From assembly GCF_000710915.1 (NCBI RefSeq), contig NZ_BAUA01000079.1, positions 1 through 37,394 on the forward strand: DNA of 37,394 nt. Direction: 5' to 3'. This stretch comes from Nocardia brasiliensis IFM 10847 (GTDB lineage: Bacteria; Actinomycetota; Actinomycetes; Mycobacteriales; Mycobacteriaceae). A program made the translations under genes and the position numbers. The notes under the pieces were generated by a model. That model saw only the letters and a list, made by a program, of their open reading frames with translations, searched no databases and was not told the DNA's origin. This document shows positions 16,269 to 24,098 of this stretch, one piece after another. Position 1 is the first letter of the stretch; each line of letters begins with the position of its first letter.

Positions 16269-18287
16269 GTGACTTCCGAGCTGACCAGTCCTTCCGGTAT
16301 TGATCTGTCCTATCTCGACCAGGGCGTACGGGTGCAGGACGACCTGTTCGCGCATGTCAACGGCAAATGGCTGGACGACTACGAGATCCCCGCCGACCGC
16401 GCGGTGGACGGCGCCTTCCGCACCCTGTACGACCAGGCCGAGCGCGACGTGCAGGCGATCATCGAGCGGGCCTCGGCCGAGGCCGCCGCACCGGGCTCCG
16501 ACGCCCGCAAGATCGGCGATCTGTTCACCAGTTTCATGGACACCGAGACGGTCGCCGCCGCGGGGCTCGCCCCGATCTCCGCCGAACTCGCCGCCATCCA
16601 CGAGGTCGCCGACCGTAGCGCGTTCGCGGCCCTGCTCGGCCGGTTGCAGCGCACCGGCGTCGGCGGCGCCGTCGGCTGCTACGTGGACACCGACGACAAG
16701 AACTCCACCCGCTACCTGGTGCAGCTCACCCAGTCCGGCCTCGGCCTGCCCGACGAGTCGTACTACCGCCAGGACGAACACGCCGAGATCCGCACCGCCT
16801 ACATCGCGCACATCGGCCGCATGTTCGCCATCGCCGCGGCCGATCCCCGGATCGCCGAACTGCTGCCGCGGGAGCTGGACACCGTGGGGCAGCGGGTGTT
16901 CGAGCTCGAACGCAAGCTCGCCGCCGGGCACTGGGACGTGGTGCGCCGCCGGGACGCGGAGCGCAGCTACAACTTGACCACCTTCGCCGCGCTCGTCGCC
17001 GATCACCCCGAGTTCGATTGGGCGGCATGGACTTCCGCGCTGGCGGAGCACGTCGCCGCGTCGGGCCCCGAGGCGTTCGCCGAAGTCGTTGTCCGGCAAC
17101 CGGATTACCTGGACACCTTCGCGCAGGTGTGGGCGGGGGAGTCGCTCGCCGATTGGCAGGCCTGGGCGACGTGGCGGCTGCTGCGTTCGCGCGCACCGTA
17201 TCTCACCGACGACCTGGTCGCGGAGAACTTCGCGTTCTACGGGCGCACGCTCACCGGCGCCGAGGAGATCCGCGAGCGGTGGAAGCGCGGTGTCTCGCTG
17301 GTGCAGGATCTGCTCGGCGAGGCCGTCGGCAAACTGTATGTGGCCGAGCACTTTCCGCCCGAGGCCAAGGCCAGGATGGTGGAATTGGTCGCCAACCTGC
17401 AGGAGGCCTACCGGCGCAACATCGCCCAGCTGGACTGGATGGGCGCCGACACCAGGGCGGCCGCGCTGGCCAAACTGGAGAAGTTCACCCCGAAGATCGG
17501 CTACCCCGACAAGTGGCGGGACTACTCCGACGTGCGGATCGATCCCGCCGACCTGGTCGGCAACTACCGCAGCGGCTACGCCGCCGACCACGACCGCGAC
17601 CTGAACAAGCTCGGCGGCCCGGTCGATCGTGACGAATGGTTCATGACGCCGCAGACCGTGAACGCCTACTACAACCCGGGCATGAACGAGATCGTCTTTC
17701 CCGCGGCGATCCTGCAGCCGCCGTTCTTCGACATGAACGCCGACGACGCCGCCAATTACGGCGGTATCGGCGCGGTGATCGGCCACGAGATCGGGCACGG
17801 TTTCGACGATCAGGGCGCCAAGTACGACGGCGACGGCAATATGGTCGACTGGTGGACCGACGACGACCGTGCCGAATTCGGTAAGCGGACAAAGGCTTTG
17901 ATCGATCAGTACAACGTGCTGTCGCCCAAGGACCTGTCCGACGAGCACACCGTGAACGGCGAATTCACCATCGGTGAGAACATCGGTGATCTCGGCGGCC
18001 TGTCCATCGCCCTGCAGGCCTACAAGATCTCCCTCGACGGCGCCGAGGCTCCCGTGATCGACGGCCTCACCGGTCTGCAGCGCGTCTTCTACGGCTGGGC
18101 CCAGGTATGGCGCACCAAGGCCCGCACCGAGGAAGCCATCCGCCGCCTCACCATCGACCCGCACTCCCCGCCCGAATTCCGCTGCAACGCAGTCGTCCGC
18201 AACATCGACAGCTTCCACGAAGCCTTCGACGTAACCCCCGAGGACGCCCTCTACCTCGCCCCCGAGGACCGCGTCCGCATCTGGTAG
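16269..18287 (+). CDS. zmp1: M13 family zinc metallopeptidase (Zmp1-like)
   Basis: A 672-residue neprilysin-type endopeptidase of the M13 family, close in size to M. tuberculosis Zmp1 (Rv0198c). The zinc motif HEIGH lies at 506-510, the third ligand in ENIGDLGGL (Glu570, Asp574), the substrate-binding NAYYNP motif before it, and the C-terminal family end is VRIW. The N-terminal lobe begins GIDLSYLDQGVRVQDDLF. There is no signal peptide or membrane anchor, as in the mycobacterial enzyme, whose export is not through a classical signal. The reading frame extends upstream, but GTG 16269 matches the family N-terminus and the -10 box. A GTG at 16251 is the alternative. It is convergent with ugpC, and a terminator hairpin lies between them. 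Confidence 0.93.
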   Translation: MTSELTSPSGIDLSYLDQGVRVQDDLFAHVNGKWLDDYEIPADRAVDGAFRTLYDQAERDVQAIIERASAEAAAPGSDARKIGDLFTSFMDTETVAAAGLAPISAELAAIHEVADRSAFAALLGRLQRTGVGGAVGCYVDTDDKNSTRYLVQLTQSGLGLPDESYYRQDEHAEIRTAYIAHIGRMFAIAAADPRIAELLPRELDTVGQRVFELERKLAAGHWDVVRRRDAERSYNLTTFAALVADHPEFDWAAWTSALAEHVAASGPEAFAEVVVRQPDYLDTFAQVWAGESLADWQAWATWRLLRSRAPYLTDDLVAENFAFYGRTLTGAEEIRERWKRGVSLVQDLLGEAVGKLYVAEHFPPEAKARMVELVANLQEAYRRNIAQLDWMGADTRAAALAKLEKFTPKIGYPDKWRDYSDVRIDPADLVGNYRSGYAADHDRDLNKLGGPVDRDEWFMTPQTVNAYYNPGMNEIVFPAAILQPPFFDMNADDAANYGGIGAVIGHEIGHGFDDQGAKYDGDGNMVDWWTDDDRAEFGKRTKALIDQYNVLSPKDLSDEHTVNGEFTIGENIGDLGGLSIALQAYKISLDGAEAPVIDGLTGLQRVFYGWAQVWRTKARTEEAIRRLTIDPHSPPEFRCNAVVRNIDSFHEAFDVTPEDALYLAPEDRVRIW

Positions 18288-18296
18288 GCGGACACC

Positions 18297-18321
18297 GCCG
18301 CGGGTCCCGGCGACCCGCGGC
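18297..18321. terminator. Bidirectional terminator between zmp1 and ugpC
   Basis: GCCGCGGGTC (18297-18306) pairs perfectly with GACCCGCGGC (18312-18321) around a 5-base loop. It occupies the 38-bp convergent gap and could serve both genes. There is no T-run, as is usual in high-GC actinobacteria. Confidence 0.62.
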
Positions 18322-18325
18322 GCGG

Positions 18326-19405
18326 TCAGCGCAGGCGGTCTTCGGTGGTGGCGTCGAAGAAGAAGACGTCGTCGAGTTTGGGGCGGAGGCGGAGTTGGTC
18401 GCCTAGTGCCACCTGGAAGCGGCGGTCTACGCGGGCGACGACCTTGCCGGAGCGGCTGTTCCAGTCCTGCGCCACGCCGTGGCTGTAGACGAAGGATTCG
18501 GCGCCGAGTTCCTCGAGCAGTTCGGCGGCCACGGTGAGGCCGTCGGCGTCGGTGGTGACCTCCCACGATTCCGGACGGATGCCGACGATCACCCGATCGC
18601 CGGTTTTCACGGTGCGCGGCAACGGGATACGCAGGTCGTCGAGCACCGCCGCCCCGTCCCGGACCGGCGCTTCCAGCAGGTTCATTCCCGGCGAGCCGAT
18701 GAAGCCCGCGACGAAGGTGTTCACCGGATTGTCGTACAGCTCGCGAGGCGCGGCGATCTGCTGCAGCTTGCCGTCGAGCAGCACGGCGACCCGGTCGCCC
18801 ATGGTCATCGCCTCCACCTGATCGTGGGTGACGTAGACGGTGGTGGTGCCGAGCCGCTTCTGCAACGCGGCGATCTGGGACCGGGTGCTCACGCGCAGCT
18901 TCGCGTCCAAGTTGGACAGCGGCTCGTCCATGCAGAACACCTGCGGCCTGCGCACGATGGCCCGGCCCATCGCGACCCGTTGCCGTTGTCCGCCGGACAG
19001 TTTCGCGGGTTTGCGGTCCAGCAGATGCTCCAGCTCCAGCATCTTGGCCGCCTCCTGCACCCGGACCTGGGTGTCGGCCTTGTTCATGCCCGCGTTGCGC
19101 AGCGCGAAGCCCATGTTCTGCGCGACCGTCATGTTCGGGTACAGCGCGTAGCTCTGGAACACCATGGCGACGTCGCGGGCGCGCGGCGGCAGCCCCGTGA
19201 CGTCTTTGCCGCCGATCAGGATGCGTCCGTCCTCGACCGACTCCAGCCCGGCCAGCATGCGCAGGCTGGTCGACTTCCCGCAGCCCGAAGGGCCGACGAG
19301 GACAATGAATTCGCCGTCGGCGATGTCGATGTCCAGGCTGTCGACAGCGGGCGTCGGCGCACCGGGATACAGGTGCGTGACGCTCTCGAACTGCACGGTT
19401 GCCAT
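18326..19405 (-). CDS. ugpC: ABC transporter ATPase, UgpC/MsmK type
   Basis: A 359-residue ATPase of the UgpC/MalK class. Walker A is GPSGCGKS (38-45), the signature LSGGQ is at 136-140, Walker B is QVFCMDEP (155-162), and the switch His is 194 in VTHD. A C-terminal TOBE-like regulatory domain follows (IVGIRPESWEV). It powers uptake through UgpA and UgpE, with UgpB as the binding protein. The order ugpA-ugpE-ugpB-ugpC is that of M. tuberculosis Rv2835c-Rv2832c. The ATG follows GAGGAAAGG. MsmK-type ATPases can serve several sugar systems, so sharing is possible. Confidence 0.9.
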   Translation of the reverse strand: MATVQFESVTHLYPGAPTPAVDSLDIDIADGEFIVLVGPSGCGKSTSLRMLAGLESVEDGRILIGGKDVTGLPPRARDVAMVFQSYALYPNMTVAQNMGFALRNAGMNKADTQVRVQEAAKMLELEHLLDRKPAKLSGGQRQRVAMGRAIVRRPQVFCMDEPLSNLDAKLRVSTRSQIAALQKRLGTTTVYVTHDQVEAMTMGDRVAVLLDGKLQQIAAPRELYDNPVNTFVAGFIGSPGMNLLEAPVRDGAAVLDDLRIPLPRTVKTGDRVIVGIRPESWEVTTDADGLTVAAELLEELGAESFVYSHGVAQDWNSRSGKVVARVDRRFQVALGDQLRLRPKLDDVFFFDATTEDRLR

Positions 19406-19496
19406 CGTTGTCGGCCTTTCCTCGGATGAATCGAATTGCGCCCCAGGTCATTGCGGCGGACCGACGGGTGCCCGCCGCCACGACGAACCAGGGGTA

Positions 19497-20825
19497 CTAC
19501 TTGGGCAGCTTGGGCGTGATCTGCCGGTCGATGATGGCCTGCAGCTGGCTGGTGACGTTGCCGAAAACCGTTGCGGGGTCGGCGTTCTGCAGGCCGATCT
19601 GTTCCAGGCCGGTGCCGATGATCTGGTCCCCGCCGGGCACGAACACCCGCGCGTAGTCCTGCGACTTGGTCAGCGGCAGCTGGTCGATGGCGACCTTCGC
19701 GTTCGGGTTCTTCGCCAGGAAGTCCTGTTCGGTCGGGTCGGTGACGGCCGACTTGCGCACCGGCATGTACCCGGTCTGCTGCGAGAAGTACGCCGTGTTC
19801 GTCGGGTTGGTGATGAACTCGATGAACTTGAGCGCGTTGATCTTCCGCTGGTCGGAGATCCGCGCCGGAATCGCCAGGCCGGCGCCGCCGGTGGTGACGC
19901 CGGGTCCGTTCGGGTGCGGCAGGAAGGCGGTGCCGAACTGCAGTTTGCCTTCGGCGTTCTGCTTGATGCCTTTGAGGTCACCGGTGGACGCGATGGTGGA
20001 GGCGATCACGCCGGTGCCGAAATCGACGGCGATCTGCGGCTTGATGCCCGCGTACTTCTTGGTGTGGATCATGTCGCGGAAGAACTGCCCCGCCGCGATG
20101 GTGCCGGGGTCGGTGAACTTCAGCGTCCACTGATCGGAGTACGCGCCGCCGAAGGTCCAGTTCGGACCCTGGAAGGTCCAGGCCAGGTAGTTCTTCGCAT
20201 CGCCCCAGCCGTGCGCGAGCTTGCCGTCGCCGACCACCGACTGGATCTTGGGGCCCCACTCGTCGAATTCCTGCCAGCTGTTCGGACCACGGTCGGGCAG
20301 ACCGGCTTTCGACCACACGTCCTTGTTGTAGTAGAACAGCGGCGTCGAGCGCGAGTACGGCAGCGCGTAGTGCTTGCCGTTGAACAGATAGTCCGAGGCC
20401 AGCGAATCGACGTAGTCGTCGAGCTGGACGCCCGCGTCGCCGAAGTGCGCGTCGAGCGGTTCGATGGAACCGTTGAGCGCGTAGTTGAACCACCAGACAT
20501 CGGAGAGCACCACGACATCGGGCAGCTCACCGCCGGACAGCGCCGCATTGAACTTCTGCGACACCTCCTCATAGTTCTTGCCCGCGTCGATCAGGTTCAC
20601 CTTCAGGTCCGGGAATTTCTCGGTGAACCGCTTGATCAGCTCGGTTTCCTGGTCTTTCGAGCTGCCCGGGTGGTTGGACCAGAAGTTGATCGTGTTGGAG
20701 TCGCCGGACTGCTTGGACCCACCGCCGGTGCCCGCGCACGCGGTGAGCACAGCACCCGCGGCGACCGTGCCGGCCAGCCCGAGGAATCCGCGCCGGGACA
20801 GCGCGGGGAACTGAGAAGTGGACAC
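19497..20825 (-). CDS. ugpB: Tat-exported lipoprotein, substrate-binding protein UgpB
   Basis: A 442-residue extracellular solute-binding protein. The N-terminus has a twin-arginine signal (SRRGFLGLAG, Arg11-Arg12) and a lipobox ending at Cys30 (LTAC), so it is a Tat-exported lipoprotein. The mature part starts with a Gly/Ser spacer and a strand NTINFWSNHPG, then the family fold. By operon position it is the homologue of M. tuberculosis UgpB, which binds glycerophosphocholine. In this DNA the ligand is inferred, not shown. The GTG at 20825 has AGGAG seven bases upstream and gives a complete Tat signal; the longer frame from 20858 would begin inside ugpE. The gap to ugpE is 16 bp. Confidence 0.9.
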   Translation of the reverse strand: MSTSQFPALSRRGFLGLAGTVAAGAVLTACAGTGGGSKQSGDSNTINFWSNHPGSSKDQETELIKRFTEKFPDLKVNLIDAGKNYEEVSQKFNAALSGGELPDVVVLSDVWWFNYALNGSIEPLDAHFGDAGVQLDDYVDSLASDYLFNGKHYALPYSRSTPLFYYNKDVWSKAGLPDRGPNSWQEFDEWGPKIQSVVGDGKLAHGWGDAKNYLAWTFQGPNWTFGGAYSDQWTLKFTDPGTIAAGQFFRDMIHTKKYAGIKPQIAVDFGTGVIASTIASTGDLKGIKQNAEGKLQFGTAFLPHPNGPGVTTGGAGLAIPARISDQRKINALKFIEFITNPTNTAYFSQQTGYMPVRKSAVTDPTEQDFLAKNPNAKVAIDQLPLTKSQDYARVFVPGGDQIIGTGLEQIGLQNADPATVFGNVTSQLQAIIDRQITPKLPK

Positions 20826-20841
20826 GTGGTTTCTCCTGTTT

Positions 20842-21708
20842 CTAACCCTTGACCGCACCCGAGGTGAGGCCTTTGATCATGTGACGTTGCAGCGCCAGGA
20901 ACACCAGCAGGATGGGCAGCATCGTGAGCAGCGTGCCCGCCATCACCGGCCCCCAGTTGGTGACGCTCGGGTTCTCGGTGTTCTGCAGCAGCGTGAGGCC
21001 CACCGGCAGCGTCGCGACCTCGGGCCCGTCCGCCATCAGGAACGGCCAGAGGTACTCGTTCCACTCGTTGACGAGGGTGACCACCGCGAACGCGACCATG
21101 GTCGGCCCGGACATCGGCAGCACCACCCGGGTGAGCAGCCGCCACCAGTTGGCGCCGTCCATCCGGGCCGCCTCGATCACCTCCGAGGGCAGCGAGAGGA
21201 AGTGGTTGCGCATCAGGAAGGTGCCGAAGGCGACGCCGCAGAGTGGAACGATGATGCCCACCAGGGTGTTTCGCCAGCCGAGCTGGGAAACCAGCGCGTA
21301 GTTGGAGATCACGGTGATCTGGTTCGGCACCATCAGCGCCGCGATGATCACCAGGAACACCACGTTCTTACCCGGAAAGCGCAGGAACACCAGTCCGTAC
21401 GCGCTGAACACGCCGAGCACGAACTTCACCGCGGAGACGACCCCGGTGACGATCAGCGAGTTGCGCAGGAAGGTCCAGAACGGCAGCGTCGTCGTGGCGT
21501 CGGAGTAGTTCTCCGGCCGCCAGCTGTGCGGCCAGTACACCGCGGGCTGCACGTAGATGTCGGGGCGTTCCTTGAACGAGGTGATGAAGATCCAGAACAA
21601 CGGCACCCCGACGATGATCAGCACGCACACCATGGCCGCGTAGCCGAGCACCATGACACCGCGCTGCCGCCTGCGATACGAACGGGTCTCTACCCCTGCG
21701 GTTTTCAC
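20842..21708 (-). CDS. ugpE: ABC transporter permease UgpE
   Basis: A 288-residue binding-protein-dependent permease (MalG/UgpE class) with six hydrophobic helices. The EAA loop that contacts the ATPase reads EVIEAARMDGANWWRLLTRV. The GTG at 21708 overlaps the ugpA stop by four bases (GTGA), so translation is coupled. It pairs with UgpA in the membrane channel for glycerophosphodiester/glycerol-3-phosphate uptake. The N-terminal tail contains RSYRRRQRG before helix 1. Confidence 0.9.
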   Translation of the reverse strand: MKTAGVETRSYRRRQRGVMVLGYAAMVCVLIIVGVPLFWIFITSFKERPDIYVQPAVYWPHSWRPENYSDATTTLPFWTFLRNSLIVTGVVSAVKFVLGVFSAYGLVFLRFPGKNVVFLVIIAALMVPNQITVISNYALVSQLGWRNTLVGIIVPLCGVAFGTFLMRNHFLSLPSEVIEAARMDGANWWRLLTRVVLPMSGPTMVAFAVVTLVNEWNEYLWPFLMADGPEVATLPVGLTLLQNTENPSVTNWGPVMAGTLLTMLPILLVFLALQRHMIKGLTSGAVKG

Positions 21709-22628
21709 TGTTCGTTCCGATCCATGACGCGAACCTGGATCAGCGTGACGATCAGCAGCACCAGGAACATGATGGTGGCGACGGTCGCGCCGTAGCCCGC
21801 CCGGAAGTTGCGGAAGGACTCCTCGTAGACCTGGAAGACCATCGTCGTCGTCCCGGTGCCGAGCGGCCCGCCGCGGGTCATCACGTTGATGATGTCGAAG
21901 ACCTGCAGCGAATTCAGCAGCACGGTGATCGACAGGAAGAAGGTGGTGGGGCGCAGCTGCGGCAGCAGAACCTTGGTGAAGGTGGTCCAGCGGCTCGCCC
22001 CGTCCATCTCGGCCGCCTCCATCAGCTCGGCCCGAACCCCTTGCAGCGCGGCCAGATAGATGACGAAGCTGTAGCCCAGGTTCTTCCAGATGTAGGTCAC
22101 GGTGATCATGAACATCGCCCAGTGCGGGTTCTGGTAGAAGTCCGGCACCTTTTCCACGCCGATCCGGTGCAGCACGTCCTGGACCAGGCCGAAGCTCGGA
22201 TCGAAAATGAACTGGAAGGCCACGCCGATCGCGGCGCCGGAGATCACGAACGGCGCGAAGATGGCCGAGCGGACCACATTGCGCCCGAACAGCTTCCGGT
22301 CCAGCAGCAGTGCCAGCGCCAAGCCGAGCACCATGCTGCCGACCACCGCGGCCAGGGTGAACACCACGGTGTTGGTGACGATGTCCCAGGAGTCGGTGCG
22401 CCCCCACCACTCGCGGTAGTTCTGCACGCCGATGAACGTGGCCACCGGGTCGGAGATGTTCCAGTCGTAGAACGAGAGCCGGATGTTGTCGATCAGCGGC
22501 CGATAGACGAACAGCGTCAGCAACGCCAGATTCGGGACGACGAGCACGAGGAACAGCGCGTAGTCCTGCCAGGGTCGGCCGCGCCAGCCACGTCCACGCG
22601 GTTGGGGTAGAACTCGCTCCGGCCGCAT
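21705..22628 (-). CDS. ugpA: ABC transporter permease UgpA
   Basis: A 307-residue permease (MalF/UgpA class) with six helices, beginning MRPERVLPQPRGRG before helix 1. The EAA loop is AELMEAAEMDGASRWTTFTKV. Length fits the 303-residue M. tuberculosis UgpA. The frame can be extended to a GTG at 22706, but that extension would swallow the phosphate-box-like repeats (22652-22695); neither start has a strong ribosome site, so the start is uncertain. First gene of ugpAEBC. Confidence 0.85.
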   Translation of the reverse strand: MRPERVLPQPRGRGWRGRPWQDYALFLVLVVPNLALLTLFVYRPLIDNIRLSFYDWNISDPVATFIGVQNYREWWGRTDSWDIVTNTVVFTLAAVVGSMVLGLALALLLDRKLFGRNVVRSAIFAPFVISGAAIGVAFQFIFDPSFGLVQDVLHRIGVEKVPDFYQNPHWAMFMITVTYIWKNLGYSFVIYLAALQGVRAELMEAAEMDGASRWTTFTKVLLPQLRPTTFFLSITVLLNSLQVFDIINVMTRGGPLGTGTTTMVFQVYEESFRNFRAGYGATVATIMFLVLLIVTLIQVRVMDRNEQ

Positions 22629-22651
22629 TCGCACGTCGCGCACTCTACGGA

Positions 22652-22695
22652 AAGGAGCAAACAGCCGGTTAACGCTGGGCCCCGAGCTGTTGAAC
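22652..22695 (-). promoter_or_regulatory. Phosphate-box-like repeats upstream of ugpA
   Basis: Read on the minus strand from 22695, four consecutive 11-base units start GTTCAACAGCT, CGGGGCCCAGC, GTTAACCGGCT and GTTTGCTCCTT. Units 1 and 3 resemble the GTTCACC-type 11-bp direct repeats bound by PhoP/PhoR regulators in actinobacteria; unit 2 does not. They lie 24-67 bases before the chosen ugpA start. Corynebacterium ugp genes are phosphate-starvation induced, which fits, but match quality is modest. Confidence 0.35.
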
Positions 22696-22826
22696 TTCTC
22701 GAGCACGCGCTCAGTGAATCAAACGACCAGCGAGATGATCACCGCTTTCGGCAAATGCGCTCGGCCACAGCGAGTTCTCTTCATTTAGTTCTGATCATCC
22801 GCGGCGCCGGTTCCGTGCTGTGAACG

Positions 22827-22882
22827 CGAGCGAGGCGAGTCACCTGGTTGCTGAACCGCAACCTCGTGACTCGCCTCGCTCG
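22827..22882 (-). terminator. Long two-part hairpin after the L,D-transpeptidase gene
   Basis: A 17-bp perfect outer stem (22827-22843 with 22866-22882), a 2+2 internal loop, and an inner 6-bp stem GGTTGC/GCAACC closing a 6-base loop. It begins 11 bases after the ldt stop on the minus strand, the position of a terminator, and also lies upstream of ugpA. No T-run. The outer arm contains GAGCGAGG, like the dispersed repeats elsewhere in the window. Confidence 0.68.
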
Positions 22883-22893
22883 GCAAGCGCTGG

Positions 22894-23811
22894 TTAGTTC
22901 CAGTCGCCCAAACCGTCGCTGGAGCTCAGCACCCCGCCCTGGGTGTTCTCCACGACCACCGGGTCGCCGCGCCGCGAGTTCTCCATGAACCACTTGGCGT
23001 TCTCGGTGCTCACGTTGAGGCAGCCGTGGCTGGTGTTGGACTTGCCCTGCTGGCCGACCGACCACGGGGCCGCGTGCACGAAGATGCCGCTGTTGGAGAT
23101 GCGGGTCGCGTACTCGACCTCGAGCTTGTAGCCCTCGGGGTCGGTGGTCGGCACACCGTAGGTGGACGAGTCCATGATCATCTTGGGCAGCTGCTCGCCG
23201 ACGATGTAGATGCCGTTGGGGGTCTCGTGCTTGGGCTTGCCCATCGAGGTCGGCATCGTCTTCACCACCTCGCCGTTGCGGGTGATGGTGATGGTGTGGG
23301 TGTTGTCGTCGGCCGTGCTGACGAACGCGTCGCCGATCTTGAAGGCACTGCGCGTGCCGCCCGCTTCCACCTGCACGTCGATGTTGTCCGGCCAGTAGTC
23401 GTTCGGCCGCCAGCGCACCTGCTTGTCGCCGCGCCAGTAGAAGTGGCCGGGTGCCGGCTTCGACGAGGTGATCTTGATGAACTTCTCGGCGAGCGCGTGG
23501 TCGGGCACCGGCTCCTTGAAGTTGATGATGATCGGCTGCGCCACCCCGACGACCTCGCCGTCGGCGATGTTGATCGACGGCGGCGCGAAGTTCGGCTGCT
23601 GCGGCGCCGGCTCGTTCGCCGATCCGGCGGACCCGGAACCGAACCCGGGGAAGGGCTCGGCGCCCGCGGGGGCGACCAGGAGGACACCGGCCGCCGCGAT
23701 CGTCGCGGACAGCAGAGCGCCCGCGCGCAACCGGCGGGACAGCTGAGCTCCCCGGCGGTGCGCGACTGGCGACCCGGTGTGCGAAGCGACATGCATAGGT
23801 TTCTCGTCCAT
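22894..23811 (-). CDS. L,D-transpeptidase (Ig-like plus YkuD)
   Basis: A 305-residue exported enzyme that would make 3-3 peptidoglycan cross-links, the main type in mycobacteria-like walls. A signal sequence (about 22-51, ending AGA-EPFPG), a short Gly/Ser/Pro linker, an Ig-like domain (about 78-165) and a YkuD domain (about 170-290) can be seen. The catalytic motif is SHGCLN (261-266, Cys264), with His246 in IFVHAAP upstream. The architecture resembles mycobacterial LdtMt1/LdtMt3, without a lipobox. The start is uncertain: ATG 23811 or ATG 23796 (GGACGAG upstream); a TATACG -10 (23832-23827) would leave a 9- or 24-base leader. Confidence 0.9.
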   Translation of the reverse strand: MDEKPMHVASHTGSPVAHRRGAQLSRRLRAGALLSATIAAAGVLLVAPAGAEPFPGFGSGSAGSANEPAPQQPNFAPPSINIADGEVVGVAQPIIINFKEPVPDHALAEKFIKITSSKPAPGHFYWRGDKQVRWRPNDYWPDNIDVQVEAGGTRSAFKIGDAFVSTADDNTHTITITRNGEVVKTMPTSMGKPKHETPNGIYIVGEQLPKMIMDSSTYGVPTTDPEGYKLEVEYATRISNSGIFVHAAPWSVGQQGKSNTSHGCLNVSTENAKWFMENSRRGDPVVVENTQGGVLSSSDGLGDWN

Positions 23812-24038
23812 TCCATCTCTCGCGCGCACGTATAGACGCGCGCGTGAACAAAAGATCTCATTCGCCCGGGAGCCGGCAGAGCACTCCACGGGTATTGACG
23901 GCCCGACCCTGCCGTCCTTCCTACCGTCCCGGGGTGACCTGAAGCCAGTTGTCTTTCATAATGATTCGGACCGACCACCTGGTGTGGTAGCCGTCACATA
24001 GCCGGTCGGCCTTCACGTAGTTGAGTGAAAGTTACCGG

Positions 24039-24098
24039 TCACGTCGGCGAGTCCGCCGTGCCGCGGACCGCCGCTGGTAGGCCGCCGCGCCGACGTGA
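24039..24098 (-). terminator. Hairpin downstream of P450 gene
   Basis: TCACGTCGGCG (24039-24049) pairs perfectly over 11 bp with CGCCGACGTGA (24088-24098). The 38-base loop contains a smaller GTCCG/CGGAC stem. It sits directly against the P450 stop (24099) and before the ldt promoter, so a terminator or long-range structure is plausible. No T-run. Confidence 0.42.

Noticed and set aside
16104..19481. A 1125-codon open frame on the minus strand antisense to zmp1 and overlapping ugpC
   Set aside because: Low-complexity Arg/Gly/Val-rich translation with no domain; it is the GC-driven mirror of two well-supported genes.
22781..23851. A 356-codon minus-strand frame overlapping the L,D-transpeptidase in another frame
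   Set aside because: Arg/Gly-rich; the transpeptidase frame carries the SHGCLN active site and signal peptide.
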